This document shows, in pieces, positions 56,101-64,000 of a stretch of DNA of 64,000 nucleotides; the stretch's first letter is position 1, and every line of letters starts with the position of its first letter. The notes beneath the pieces are model-generated. The model was given only the letters and a program-made list of their open reading frames with translations, was not told the origin of the DNA and did not search any database. The stretch covers positions 248,001 to 312,000 of the forward strand of contig JACPUU010000012.1 of assembly GCA_016192075.1 (NCBI GenBank), given 5' to 3'. A program made the position numbers and the translations under genes. The DNA comes from Bacteroidota bacterium. Lineage in GTDB: Bacteria > Bacteroidota > Bacteroidia > Flavobacteriales_D > Crocinitomicaceae.

Positions 56101-56753
56101 ACACCAATTCCGTCAGAGCCAAACCACATGTTTCCGTTCCGGTCTTCATGAATGGTCCAGATATAGTTGCTCATGAAGCCGTCTATTTCTTTGAAGTGCA
56201 TAAACGATTTTCCGTCATACATTGATACACCGGCTGTCCAGTTGGCAAACCAGAGGTTGCCGCGTGAATCTTCCAGAATATTCATAACGTAGCTGGAACT
56301 GAGTCCCTGATCCACATCCAGGTATTGCAGGTTGTACGATGCTGCATCTTTAAAATTAGGGGATAGTGCTGTTACCGGCGGTGCGTAGCGGAATTTGCTG
56401 CGTTTGCCGGTTGCTTTTTTTACCACTGGGTTTTGGACAGCATCATTGCCCGGCACAAAATGCGGCAGGTTGGGTGATAAAAGCTTAATATCCGGTGGAT
56501 TTACCCGAAAAATATTTTTATTGGCACTGTCCAGAACCGGTTTTCCGGCTTTGACCACAAACGGATCAGGGAAAGAATCGTTGGGTATCAGAACCGGCTG
56601 ACAGGGAATTGGCTTGCCTGTAACCATGCTGTCCAGCGGATTAATAGACCCTGAGAGAGACGGTGCCTCATCTGTTTCCACAACTGCCGTTGGCCTGCCA
56701 CATGCGGTTAGCAGCACACTGAGCCACAAAACAATATGAAAATTACGATTCAA
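53178..56753 (-). CDS. Two-component-propeller lipoprotein-like sensor with SpoIIE-type PP2C phosphatase
   Basis: A 1191-residue membrane signalling protein. The N-terminus resembles a lipoprotein signal (LSVLLTACGRP, Cys 18). Fourteen regulator-propeller repeats of about 41 residues follow (from about 145 to 745, consensus D-x-x-GN-(L/M/I)-W-(F/I/V)-(G/A)-T), enough for two seven-blade propellers. Then a Y_Y_Y domain (about 780-870), a membrane helix (about 885-905), a coiled coil and a PP2C/SpoIIE domain (about 980-1191) with metal aspartates in AGDFYW and ADCTGHGVPG. It would sense a periplasmic ligand and control serine phosphorylation. Start is TTG at 56751-56753; no ATG is available. 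Confidence 0.88.
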   Translation of the reverse strand: MNRNFHIVLWLSVLLTACGRPTAVVETDEAPSLSGSINPLDSMVTGKPIPCQPVLIPNDSFPDPFVVKAGKPVLDSANKNIFRVNPPDIKLLSPNLPHFVPGNDAVQNPVVKKATGKRSKFRYAPPVTALSPNFKDAASYNLQYLDVDQGLSSSYVMNILEDSRGNLWFANWTAGVSMYDGKSFMHFKEIDGFMSNYIWTIHEDRNGNMWFGSDGIGVCKYDGNSFMEYSVADGLASNLILDIAEDEDGNLWFATGEGLSMFDGTNFTNYTTEQGLSHNYITSLLFDHNGDLWLATDGGGINRFHGTDKKGFTHYTTQQGLPTNNINVLFEDSSENIWIGTLENGVCLFDGYSFFTYTTAQGLSSDLIYSIAEDSYGNIWFGTDGGGACMFNRSSFVHFTENEGLSTNIVRSVVPDSDGNIWLGTYGAGVNKYNEKSFENYTDKQGLNSSIVRNIIEDREGNLWFGQNNGVSKYNGKLFAHYTEEQGLSNNVVRQILEDHDGNLWFATNGGGANKFDGESFTHYTTREGMSSDIVLCMYEDSKNNLWFGTNGGGITKFDGTNFYHLTEEQNLGNNTIRSIIEDRNGNMWFGTNGGGTDKFDGTSITHYTTLEGMSEDYILSLLEDKNGNIWVGTEGGGLSKISGDTITKISVEEGLSNNIVWSIIEDFNSNLWVSTENGVNLLTPMPDSTYQIITYGKLDGLKGVDFYPNSVCLDSQNKLWWGSGKALTMLDLNKYEQITDAPVINMTDVSIEQTFVDYRQLSDTISKGYTVYLSESSKIPVNSIQFSGVKPFSNCPENLELPYNLNHLTFHFSAIDWSAPHKIKYQYKLEGLDQGWSPVLQENRAIYSNLPWGKYTFKVKAIGEAQLWSDVLEYPIIIHPPWWFTWWAYLAYILIGMVSIFLIIRWRTHKLVQHKKELEQIVTDRTQEVVQQKELVEMKNKEITDSITYAKRIQEAILPSGSLVHSALKDAFILYKPKDIVAGDFYWLEEKNNKILLAAADCTGHGVPGAMVSVVCNNALNRAVREFDLDQPGQILNKVRDIVIETFNKSGEDVKDGMDIALVSIKFSGDKTTLEYSGANNSLFIMVNGKLTVVPADKQPIGKYALTESFTNHSLELKKGDTFYIFTDGFIDQFGGEKGKKLKFQGFMNILHTIQNQPMKQQKKAMDDFFSSWKGALEQVDDVCVIGVRI

Positions 56754-56874
56754 CAGGTGCAGTATTGTTGATTATAAAATTAATAAAATATCAATAGCAC
56801 CGATATTTCACGTCAATTCTCCCAATTGACATGGAAACAAAAAATGACCTGTTGATTAATTTAATGAATGACTG

Positions 56875-56904
56875 TTGGCCGAAATAGGATTGGGGTTAAA
56901 TTTG
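56875..56904 (+). promoter_or_regulatory. Promoter of the pcm gene
   Basis: TTG (56875-56877), a 19-base spacer and TAAATTTG (56897-56904) match the Bacteroidota consensus. The pcm ATG lies eight bases later, so the mRNA would have almost no leader. Confidence 0.7.
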
Positions 56905-56912
56905 CGTGAAAC

Positions 56913-57554
56913 ATGCTGGATACCTATAAACATAAGGGAATGCGCCGTCAGCTGATTGAAGAGCTTCATAAGAAGGGAATTCACAGTCAGCCCGTACTGG
57001 ACGCTATCAATGCCATTCCCAGGCATTTTTTTCTGGACCGGGTTTTTACTGAACAGGCTTATTCCAACATGGCTTTTCAGATTGGGGCCGGACAAACCAT
57101 TTCACACCCGTATACCGTTGCTTTTCAAACAGAGCTGCTGGACCTGAAAAAGGGAGATAAAGTACTTGAAATTGGCACCGGGTCAGGCTTTCAGACAGCA
57201 ATTCTATGCCAGCTTGGAGCAAAAGTATACTCCATTGAACGGCAAAAAGACTTATTTATGAAGTGTCAGCCTATTTTTGATCATTTCAGATTTAACCCCA
57301 AACTGAAGTTTGGTGATGGGTATAAAGGCTGGCCTGCCTTTGCTCCGTTTGACAAAATCATTATTACCTGTGGCGCACCATCTGTTCCGCAAGACCTGGT
57401 AAATCAGTTGGCCAGCGGCGGACGCATGGTTATACCGGTAGGGGAAGGTAAAAACCAGGAAATGCTGTTGATTCAGAAAGAGGGGGATACTGTTACGTCC
57501 CGCAAACTGGGTGTTTTCAGCTTTGTTCCAATGCTAAAAGATACCGCTAAATAA
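56913..57554 (+). CDS. pcm: Protein-L-isoaspartate O-methyltransferase
   Basis: A 213-residue repair enzyme that methylates isoaspartyl residues with SAM so that damaged aspartates and asparagines can revert. The SAM motif I is VLEIGTGSGFQTAIL (about 88-102); the substrate loop AFQIGAGQTISHPYTVAFQTELL is conserved. The later motif IIITCGAP and the end IPVGEGKNQEMLLI fit PCMT. Alone on its transcript behind a strong promoter. Confidence 0.95.
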   Translation: MLDTYKHKGMRRQLIEELHKKGIHSQPVLDAINAIPRHFFLDRVFTEQAYSNMAFQIGAGQTISHPYTVAFQTELLDLKKGDKVLEIGTGSGFQTAILCQLGAKVYSIERQKDLFMKCQPIFDHFRFNPKLKFGDGYKGWPAFAPFDKIIITCGAPSVPQDLVNQLASGGRMVIPVGEGKNQEMLLIQKEGDTVTSRKLGVFSFVPMLKDTAK

Positions 57555-57649
57555 TCCGGTATCATCAGTCAGAGTACAATCAGATAGCTTTTTGATAAAG
57601 TTCACTTAACGATCACATAAGGTATCGTGTCGAACTTTGTATAAAATCA

Positions 57650-58231
57650 ATGTATATGCGATACTTCTTTCTGATACTGTTTGCAGCGGGCTTTTTGTCC
57701 TGCGCAACAGGAGATACCGAAAAAGATTACAGCGCTGCTGCAACCGCAGATCTTTCTGAGCCCGTTGAAGACTCTTCAGAATTGCTGATCAATGAGTTTT
57801 CTCCAAAAAGTGAAGACCGGAATGAGTTTGGTGAAAAAGCCGACTGGATTGAATTGTACAATGCCTCAGACCGTGAAATTGAAATAACATCGGGAACCTG
57901 GAGCTTATCAGATGATAAGACAAAGCCGGATAAATATGTTTTACCTGATACCCTGATTCCGGCTTTCGGGCACCTGCTTATCTGGTGTGATGACCGTGAC
58001 AGCAAAGACGGCACCTGCCATAGCCGTTTCAAACTGTCCGGCAATGGTGAAACACTTTATCTTTTTAAAAACGGTGAACCGGCAGATGAAATAAGTTACG
58101 ATGAAGATGTAAAAAAATCATTCAGTTACGGGCGTGTTGCAGACGGATCAGTTGAATGGGATAAATTCAAACATCCTACTCCCGGTCACTCCAACGGATT
58201 ATTTAATCACTATGCTGAAGCGCTGCAGTGA
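57650..58231 (+). CDS. Lipoprotein with lamin-tail domain
   Basis: A 193-residue protein. The lipoprotein signal ends FLSCATG (Cys about 18; start ATG 57650 or 57656). The rest from about 45 is a lamin-tail (LTD) beta sandwich: LLINEFSPKSED, ADWIELYNASDREIEI, GHLLIWCDDRD, GETLYLFKNGEPADEISY. LTDs on bacterial surface proteins are thought to help binding or cell-surface attachment. Its final 33 bases overlap the convergent LRR gene. Confidence 0.85.
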   Translation: MYMRYFFLILFAAGFLSCATGDTEKDYSAAATADLSEPVEDSSELLINEFSPKSEDRNEFGEKADWIELYNASDREIEITSGTWSLSDDKTKPDKYVLPDTLIPAFGHLLIWCDDRDSKDGTCHSRFKLSGNGETLYLFKNGEPADEISYDEDVKKSFSYGRVADGSVEWDKFKHPTPGHSNGLFNHYAEALQ

Positions 58232-58969
58232 ACTGGCTCTTATTTCGAGGCAGCGCGGGGCAAAATTAAGCGTAGCCTGATCAATATAAAGTGTCTCCAG
58301 CATTCTGAAATTACAGATAGCCGGATCAATGCGCAGCAGCGGACCTGAATACGAAAGGTCGAGTATAATGAGCCCGGTAAGTGTGTAAAATTCAGCGGGC
58401 AATGTTTCCAGTTTATTGCGGCCAATAACCAGGTGTTTCAGGTTTTGAAGATTTCCGATTTCTACGGGTAAAAATTCAAGATCGTTGTAATCCAGGTAAA
58501 GGTGACTTAACTGCTGCAGCTTACCAATTTCAGCAGGCAGTGTGGTAAGATTATTAAAACTCAGCCAAAGTTCTTCCAGGTTTTTGAGTTCTCCTATTTC
58601 AGCAGGCAGGGAGTCCAGTTTATTTGCTTTGAGTGAAAGTTTCCGGAGCTTTTGCAGTTCAGCAATCTCTGGTGGAATGCTGGTTAAATCATTCCGGCTG
58701 AGAATGAGTTTTTCAAGATTGACAAGTTTATTTATTTCAGGGGGAATGCTCGTTATTTTATTGTTGTGAAGGTTCAGCTCAGTCAGTTCAGTCATTTCAA
58801 AAACATACGAAGGAATTTCTGTCAGGTGTGAATGGCTGAGATTTAACCTGCCATGGCGGGCTGTCTTTACACCGCTTACAACGTTTTGAATGTTGCAAGA
58901 CTGGATGAATACCGAAAAAAAAACAACCGGGAAAAGCGTCTGAAAAAAACGATTTGTCCCGGTTGTCAT
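58199..58969 (-). CDS. Leucine-rich-repeat lipoprotein
   Basis: A 256-residue protein with lipoprotein signal (VFIQSCN, Cys about 25) and about seven 23-residue LRRs (LxxLxLxxNxLTxLPxEIxxLxN type), ending in a capping region. Secreted LRR proteins mediate protein contact. It is 12 bases downstream of the tricorn-like gene and probably cotranscribed with it. The 33-base tail overlap with the lamin-tail gene is convergent. Confidence 0.88.
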   Translation of the reverse strand: MTTGTNRFFQTLFPVVFFSVFIQSCNIQNVVSGVKTARHGRLNLSHSHLTEIPSYVFEMTELTELNLHNNKITSIPPEINKLVNLEKLILSRNDLTSIPPEIAELQKLRKLSLKANKLDSLPAEIGELKNLEELWLSFNNLTTLPAEIGKLQQLSHLYLDYNDLEFLPVEIGNLQNLKHLVIGRNKLETLPAEFYTLTGLIILDLSYSGPLLRIDPAICNFRMLETLYIDQATLNFAPRCLEIRASSLQRFSIVIK

Positions 58970-58981
58970 AGCTTTGATTTT

Positions 58982-61900
58982 TTATTTCAATAACTCTTCT
59001 ACAGCTGCGCGTAATTGCTGATCTTCACCGCTGATAAATTTCTCATACTCGTTGTTAACCTGAATATCCGGTTCCAGATCGTGATTTTCAACCAGGAATC
59101 CTTCGGTAACGCTTCGCATGCCAATTTGTGGAATTCCAAAAACAGTTTTACCATCAATCATACGTTCCCACCAAACAGCCGTTCCTGTACCCGGTACCGG
59201 CATTCCAATAAGTTTTCCAATACCCAGTGATTTATAGGTGTAAGGGAACAAGTGGGCATCTGAATAATTGCCTTCACTCATCAGTACACAAGATGGCTTT
59301 TGCCATTTCCAGATAGGTTCACCGCCCATGTTTTTTTGTCCGCGGGGCTCAAAACTCATGTAAAGTTTTCCGCTCAAAAACGTAGCAAGATCATCGTGCA
59401 GCCATCCACCGCCGTTAAAGCGTGTATCTACAATAAGCGCTTCTTTTTTGTGGAGTTTTCCAAGCGCTTTGTCAAACAATGCTCTGAAACTTTCTGAGTT
59501 CATTCCGGTAATGTGAACATATCCCAGGCGGCCACCGGACAATTGCTCAACGGTTGCTTCACAACGCTTCACCCAGCGTTCATACGCAAGGTGGTTTTCT
59601 TCACCGGCAGAGATGGGTTCAATAATCTCATCCCACCGTTCTTTGGTTTGAGGGTTGTAAAAACCAACCAGCACTTTTTCGCCAACCTTACGGTTTAAGA
59701 GTGGGTAATAGTTCATGTTTTCTGTTATTTCAACGCCGTCTATTTTTTCAATAATCACACCCGCACTGATTTTATCTGATTTGGTGTCGAGCGGACTTTT
59801 GTCCATTATTTCCAAAATTTTGAGGCCTTTTCCGGTATATGACTCATCGTAGAAACAGCCAAAAGTGGCAGTCTGGTCGGCATCAGGCGTGGTTTCTCCA
59901 TAACGGGCGCCGGTGTGTGAGGCGTTGATTTCACCCAGCAGTTCACTCAGCATTTCAGCAAAGTCATATCCGTTGTTGATGTAAGGTAAAAATTTGGCGT
60001 ACTCTTTTTTATACATTTCCCAGTCAACACCGTGCAAATCTTCTACATAGAATTTTTCACGCAATTGGCGCCAGGCATGGTTGAACATATACGTTCTTTC
60101 TGCGGCTGCATTGTGCAGCATTTCAGCCTCAAACGAAAGCGGTTTGGGTGTGCCTGATTTTACATCCAGTTCTGTTAATTTGCCTGAATTGCTGTAATAG
60201 AGTTTGTCCTGTTCTTTATTAAAGATCAGGGCAGAGGGTGAGCTGTTGGTATTGGCCAGCATTTTGGTTTCGTGTTCCCTGAAGTCAGTGGTCCAGATAT
60301 TATATCCTTCTTCAAAACTGGTCATGTAATAAAGTTTATCACCTTCATCTGTTACCACAAAATCTGCCAGTGAAGAGGAGTGGATGGTTAATCTTACCCG
60401 GCGGTCATCGAGCCCTTCTGTTTCAATTTTCAGCGGTTCTGTTTTTTTAACAGTGTCTTTTTTATCGTCTGTTTTTTCTTCTTTGGATTCGGCCGCTTTT
60501 TCTTCTTCTTTCCAAAGTTCATATTCTTCTTTACTCAGGTTGAATTTCTGATAAGCATCTTCTGTCAGAAAAACTGCTTCAACATCATCCTGGGCACCCC
60601 AGCTTCCATGTGATCTGAAACCATATTTGTCTGTTGTATAATAAACCATTTCACCATTCATGGCAAATTTAGGTGCGCCGTTGGCATAACCACTTTGTGT
60701 CAGGTTAATTGGTTTTTCTTTACCACTGGCATTAACCAGTCCTGCGTCAGATGTCCAGCGTTCAAACTCAAAAAACTGAACCAGCAGCCATTTGGAATCA
60801 GGTGACCAGGTAAAATACTGATCCCCGTCTGAATAGGAGTAATTGTACGATCCGGGCATTACTACCCGTTCTTTCATGGTCTCGAGGTTGAGTACTTTCA
60901 GGGTTGTTCTGTTTTCCAGAAAGGCAACTTCTTTTCCGTCAGGTGAATATTTGGGGTCAAATGTTTCTTCACCATTATTCACCAGTTCTTTTTCTTTTAA
61001 AAGGGTAGCATTAAAAAAGTATTTTTCATCTTTATTGACCCGTGAAACTTCATAAATATTCCAGCTTTCATTCCGTTCACCGGCAAAAAGTACCTTGTTG
61101 CCATCAGGACTGAAACTGACTGAGCGTTCCTGCTCAGGTGTGCTGGTAATTTGTTTGGTGGTAGAATAGTCAATTGATGTTACAAAAACTTCACCCCTGA
61201 AAATGAACGCAATTTCTTTTCCGCCCGGCGAAAGTGCAAATTCAGATACAGCACCTACTTTGAGGTATTTAGTAGCGTTTTGTGTTTCATCTTTACGAAT
61301 GGTAACCGGAACTTTCGTTGTTGTACCGTTTGACCAGGTGTAGATTTCACCATCGTAACCAAAGCAAAGGGTGTTTGATGCTGATGCGTATGAAAGAAAA
61401 CGAACCGGATGTTTGGTATAACTGGTAAGCTGTGTACCGTATGGGTTTGCTGCAGTACCTTTCCACACATTAAAGCAGCCTGATTTTTCACTCAGAAAAT
61501 AAATTTCATCTCCCTGGCCCCATACAGGGTTACGGTCTTCACCTTTCCAGTCAGTCAGCTGCGTGTATTTTTTTGAATCAGTGTCGTATAGAACTAGATC
61601 ACGGGTAACAGAGCTGGTATGATGTTTACGCCAGGTATCTTCATAACCTTTTTTATTTTGAAAGAGTATTTTTTTACCGTCAGGGCTAAACTGAATTTCT
61701 TCAGCGGCAACTGTGAGGTATTGCTTTTCACGCCCGCCGGATGTTGAAACGGCATAAAGTTCGCCAAGCCCGCCGTAGGGAAATTGAACAGAACTGGCTG
61801 CGTCCAGCCGTGACGACTGATAAAGAACGGTTTTGCCATCGGTTGTAAATTCATACGGAATGTCGTGAGCCGAATGGTATGTAAGGCGGGTAGGGGTGCC

Positions 61901-62182
61901 GCCGTCAGCTGCTACCAGAAAAATATCAAAATTACCAAACCGGTTTGAGGCAAACGCAATTTGGGTGCCGTCATTGTTCCAAACGGGTCTGTAATCATGT
62001 GCTGCGTGTGCTGTAATCTGAAGGGCATTGCCGCCTTTGGAATCAACTACAAAAATATCGCCCTGGTATGCAAATGCAATTTTGTCACCGGCAGGTGAGA
62101 TAGCAGGATAGCGCATCCAAAGCTGCTGGCTGAAAACCAGGTTACAGGCCAACAGGCTGCAGATTAAAAAGGTTTTATTCAT
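58982..62182 (-). CDS. Tricorn-like S41-family protease
   Basis: A 1066-residue secreted enzyme with signal peptide (about 1-18, NLVFSQ). Residues about 20-310 and 310-680 hold WD40-like PD40 propellers (SPxGKxIAF-type repeats), then a tricorn C1 helical domain (about 690-790), a PDZ domain (about 800-880) and an S41 protease domain (about 890-1066). The likely nucleophile is S974 in NYSDAHLFP. Family members cut peptides in the periplasm. Lys/Glu-rich stretch at about 560-590 is a linker. Probably followed in the same transcript by the LRR gene. Confidence 0.92.
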   Translation of the reverse strand: MNKTFLICSLLACNLVFSQQLWMRYPAISPAGDKIAFAYQGDIFVVDSKGGNALQITAHAAHDYRPVWNNDGTQIAFASNRFGNFDIFLVAADGGTPTRLTYHSAHDIPYEFTTDGKTVLYQSSRLDAASSVQFPYGGLGELYAVSTSGGREKQYLTVAAEEIQFSPDGKKILFQNKKGYEDTWRKHHTSSVTRDLVLYDTDSKKYTQLTDWKGEDRNPVWGQGDEIYFLSEKSGCFNVWKGTAANPYGTQLTSYTKHPVRFLSYASASNTLCFGYDGEIYTWSNGTTTKVPVTIRKDETQNATKYLKVGAVSEFALSPGGKEIAFIFRGEVFVTSIDYSTTKQITSTPEQERSVSFSPDGNKVLFAGERNESWNIYEVSRVNKDEKYFFNATLLKEKELVNNGEETFDPKYSPDGKEVAFLENRTTLKVLNLETMKERVVMPGSYNYSYSDGDQYFTWSPDSKWLLVQFFEFERWTSDAGLVNASGKEKPINLTQSGYANGAPKFAMNGEMVYYTTDKYGFRSHGSWGAQDDVEAVFLTEDAYQKFNLSKEEYELWKEEEKAAESKEEKTDDKKDTVKKTEPLKIETEGLDDRRVRLTIHSSSLADFVVTDEGDKLYYMTSFEEGYNIWTTDFREHETKMLANTNSSPSALIFNKEQDKLYYSNSGKLTELDVKSGTPKPLSFEAEMLHNAAAERTYMFNHAWRQLREKFYVEDLHGVDWEMYKKEYAKFLPYINNGYDFAEMLSELLGEINASHTGARYGETTPDADQTATFGCFYDESYTGKGLKILEIMDKSPLDTKSDKISAGVIIEKIDGVEITENMNYYPLLNRKVGEKVLVGFYNPQTKERWDEIIEPISAGEENHLAYERWVKRCEATVEQLSGGRLGYVHITGMNSESFRALFDKALGKLHKKEALIVDTRFNGGGWLHDDLATFLSGKLYMSFEPRGQKNMGGEPIWKWQKPSCVLMSEGNYSDAHLFPYTYKSLGIGKLIGMPVPGTGTAVWWERMIDGKTVFGIPQIGMRSVTEGFLVENHDLEPDIQVNNEYEKFISGEDQQLRAAVEELLK

Positions 62183-62270
62183 AAGGGTTGTTTTTGAACG
62201 GTTTAAAAGTAAGGATTCTTTCTGAATGAAACCTTGCGTTCAGGGCTGACGGCGAAAATCACGTATGAAC

Positions 62271-62302
62271 AAAAAAAAACTCCCCGTGAAAGGGGAGTTT
62301 TT
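62271..62302 (-). terminator. Intrinsic terminator after the PorP/SprF gene
   Basis: CTCCCC, 6-base loop, GGGGAG (62280-62297), extended by A/T pairs on each side. On the minus strand a T run follows, directly after the PorP/SprF-family gene stop (62306); the structure would also work in the plus direction. Confidence 0.85.
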
Positions 62303-62305
62303 AAA

Positions 62306-63685
62306 TTATTTGAGTTGGAATACCCATACATCGGGCTGCTCTGTTCTTCGCTCTTCAGCAAATTTAATGGCAGCGGCTTCATTCAGGGTATAGAAGACAT
62401 TTACGTAATACAAATCTCCCATTTTATAAATAATCGTTGTTGGGTATTTGCTTGAAAACTGGGTTTTTACATTAAGGGCATTTTCTTTGTTTTTAAAGGC
62501 TCCCATAATAACATAAAATCCTGGTTCAACGGGCTTGCCATTCTCATCCTGAAAGTCGGCTACATTTTCAACTCTGACTTCGGTATTGTCCTGGTCACCA
62601 TTCAGGTCAATCATGCCGGTCTCTGTTTCTAACTTGAGTATTTCAATTTCTTCATTTAACCGTTCCAGTTCGGCATCATGTTCCTGGTCCTTACGGTTTA
62701 ATTCATTGGCAAGACTGTCGTTGGTTGTTTCAGCGCTTTCAATTCGTTCATTGAGCAGGTCAAGCTCTTCTGTACTCAGGCCGCCGCTGTTACCGCCAAA
62801 GGTAAAGCCAAGCATAATTTCATGTCCGCCACCTGAATAATTTCCAAGTGTTGAAAGAACATACTCATAGGTATAACCTGCAATCAGGTTATCGTTCAGT
62901 TTGGTTCCGATGTTAAACCCAACGGCATATCCCAGGCGGTATGAAAAACCAGCCCTTACCATATCTTTCCATGCAAAGTTGGCATTGATATCAAGCTGTA
63001 CAGGTGCACCTTTTACGTAGCGCAGCATAACAGACGGAAGGAAGTCTACCTCGGCTGATTCACTCAGCGTCACCTTGTAATAAACCGATGTGATGAGGTG
63101 TCTTTTCAGCGTTGTATATACATTGGTATTTGTTTCAAGGTAGTTGATTTTGTTGCCAAGAATTTGCGGTACGCTGATTCCTACATGCAAATCTTTCCAC
63201 ATGTAAGCAACGCCGAAGTTTGCATCAACCGTTACCTTGCGCTGTGTCTGATTGTATAAAAGCGGATCATTAACATCGTGCGCATTGGAATTGCTGAAGT
63301 CTATTTTATTATCAATAACACCTGCAGACAACCCCAGTGTAAGGTCATGATCATCAGCCAGTGTAAACCGGTAAGAGTAAGATGAGTACAATCCGTTGCG
63401 GTTGAATATGCCCATTTGATCATTGAATAAACTTAAACCAAGACCTATTTTATTTTTAGATACCGGTCCGTCAACAGTCAGCGCATAGGTCACCGGTGAT
63501 CCGGGAATGTCTTTCCATTGCGAGCGGTGAATCAAAAATGCGTTGGACTGTGATTGAGTTCCAGTAAAAGCCGGGTTATATAAAAACCGGTTGTAGTAAT
63601 ACTGGCTGAATAAAGGCAATTGTTGTGCTTTCAAATCAAGAGTTGAAAGTATTGCCAAACTGAGTATGATTAAAAACTTTTTCAT
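62306..63685 (-). CDS. PorP/SprF-family outer-membrane protein with coiled coil and SPOR-like tail
   Basis: A 459-residue protein. Signal peptide 1-21; residues about 22-300 form the PorP/SprF barrel (QLPLFSQYYYNRFLYNPAFTG at the N-terminus is diagnostic). Residues about 305-360 are a charged coiled coil, and about 390-459 look like a SPOR-type domain (FYVIMGAFKNKENAL ... YYVNVFYTLNEAAA). Genes for PorP/SprF proteins usually follow large T9SS type B substrates and help their secretion or surface anchoring; here it follows such a gene by 12 bases. The SPOR-like tail could bind peptidoglycan. Confidence 0.85.
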   Translation of the reverse strand: MKKFLIILSLAILSTLDLKAQQLPLFSQYYYNRFLYNPAFTGTQSQSNAFLIHRSQWKDIPGSPVTYALTVDGPVSKNKIGLGLSLFNDQMGIFNRNGLYSSYSYRFTLADDHDLTLGLSAGVIDNKIDFSNSNAHDVNDPLLYNQTQRKVTVDANFGVAYMWKDLHVGISVPQILGNKINYLETNTNVYTTLKRHLITSVYYKVTLSESAEVDFLPSVMLRYVKGAPVQLDINANFAWKDMVRAGFSYRLGYAVGFNIGTKLNDNLIAGYTYEYVLSTLGNYSGGGHEIMLGFTFGGNSGGLSTEELDLLNERIESAETTNDSLANELNRKDQEHDAELERLNEEIEILKLETETGMIDLNGDQDNTEVRVENVADFQDENGKPVEPGFYVIMGAFKNKENALNVKTQFSSKYPTTIIYKMGDLYYVNVFYTLNEAAAIKFAEERRTEQPDVWVFQLK

Positions 63686-63697
63686 GTTTTCCGGGTT

Positions 63698-64000
63698 TTA
63701 TTTAGATCTGACAATATTCACTGTTCCTTTATACGAGTCACCTGAGTCTGTCAGCTCAATAATGTAATAATAGGCTCCTTCGGGTAGCTCGTCGCCGTTC
63801 CGTGTTCCGTCCCAGCTATTGGCATACGCTGTGGTTTCGTAAACAACCTGTCCGTAACGGTTGAAAATAGATACACTGTTATTCGGGTAATTCAGAATGT
63901 TATCAATAATCCAGGTATCGTTATAGTTGTCACCGTTTGGAGTGATAATATCATAAACCGTGAGTACCACATTTCCGTTAATAGTTACCAGAACGCTGTC
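63698..64000 (-). CDS. C-terminus of a T9SS type B (CHU_C) cargo protein
   Basis: The last 100 codons of a protein whose gene continues beyond base 64000. The sequence DIITPNGDNYNDTWIIDNI, YPNNSVSIFNRYGQVVYETT and LPEGAYYYIIEL is the gliding-motility-associated type B sorting domain that guides T9SS secretion. A start at 63970 (GTG) is not real, as the open frame continues upstream to the edge. Such proteins are usually large adhesins or enzymes. Confidence 0.88.
   Translation of the reverse strand, partial: DSVLVTINGNVVLTVYDIITPNGDNYNDTWIIDNILNYPNNSVSIFNRYGQVVYETTAYANSWDGTRNGDELPEGAYYYIIELTDSGDSYKGTVNIVRSK

Overview
The window comes from a chromosome of the phylum Bacteroidota. This rests on a type IX secretion (T9SS) sorting domain of type A on a secreted protease, a type B (CHU_C) sorting domain on the protein cut by the right edge, a PorP/SprF-family outer-membrane protein, a 14-gene complex I operon with a short NuoG, OmpL-type porins, two-component regulator propellers, and repeated matches to the Bacteroidota -7 promoter element TAnnTTTG upstream of starts. 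Shine-Dalgarno sites are not evident. The order cannot be fixed by eye; a Flavobacteriales-like lineage is a guess. Codon use looks even throughout and I see no prophage, insertion sequence, CRISPR array, tRNA or rRNA.

Layout. 1-6.95 kb: the start of a response regulator gene, a fatty-acid desaturase, an NfeD/flotillin pair ending in a clear terminator, and two OmpL-like porins. 7.0-15.4 kb: an ion-homeostasis cluster, all on the minus strand, with TrkA, TrkH, a small helical protein, a CPA2 cation/proton antiporter with a USP-like tail, a LytS/LytTR pair, and a KdpE/KdpD-like pair without the KdpFABC pump. 15.4-19.6 kb: a TauE/SafE exporter with a candidate operator, three small unknown or membrane proteins, a Mug-type DNA glycosylase and GAPDH. 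19.97-33.17 kb: the complete nuoABCDEFGHIJKLMN operon, interrupted between nuoF and nuoG by two palindromes. 33.2-41 kb: FdhD with formate-tetrahydrofolate ligase, small unknowns, an SpmA-SpmB fusion with an added NTF2-like tail, a glutamine amidotransferase, a YciO-type protein and an AAA ATPase with a repeat-rich promoter. 41-50.3 kb: a T9SS-exported subtilase with an altered catalytic aspartate, a small Cys-rich protein, an Omp85-family protein, a PLP aminotransferase, a TPR histidine kinase and a Trp-rich secreted orphan. 50.3-64 kb: an ABC exporter, an EamA transporter, a giant propeller-SpoIIE phosphatase sensor, Pcm, a lamin-tail lipoprotein facing an LRR lipoprotein, a tricorn-like protease, a PorP/SprF-SPOR fusion and the C-terminus of a T9SS type B protein.

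How the parts fit. Complex I and GAPDH serve central energy metabolism and are divergently transcribed. The Trk system, antiporter and two regulator pairs look like one potassium/proton homeostasis unit. The cell-envelope genes at the right end belong to the T9SS secretome. Most of the window is ordinary core genome. I did not find a clearly new multi-gene system. The features most worth a check are the ion-homeostasis cluster, the palindromes inside the nuo operon, the operator candidates before the exporter and the AAA ATPase, the subtilase active-site change and the domain fusions.
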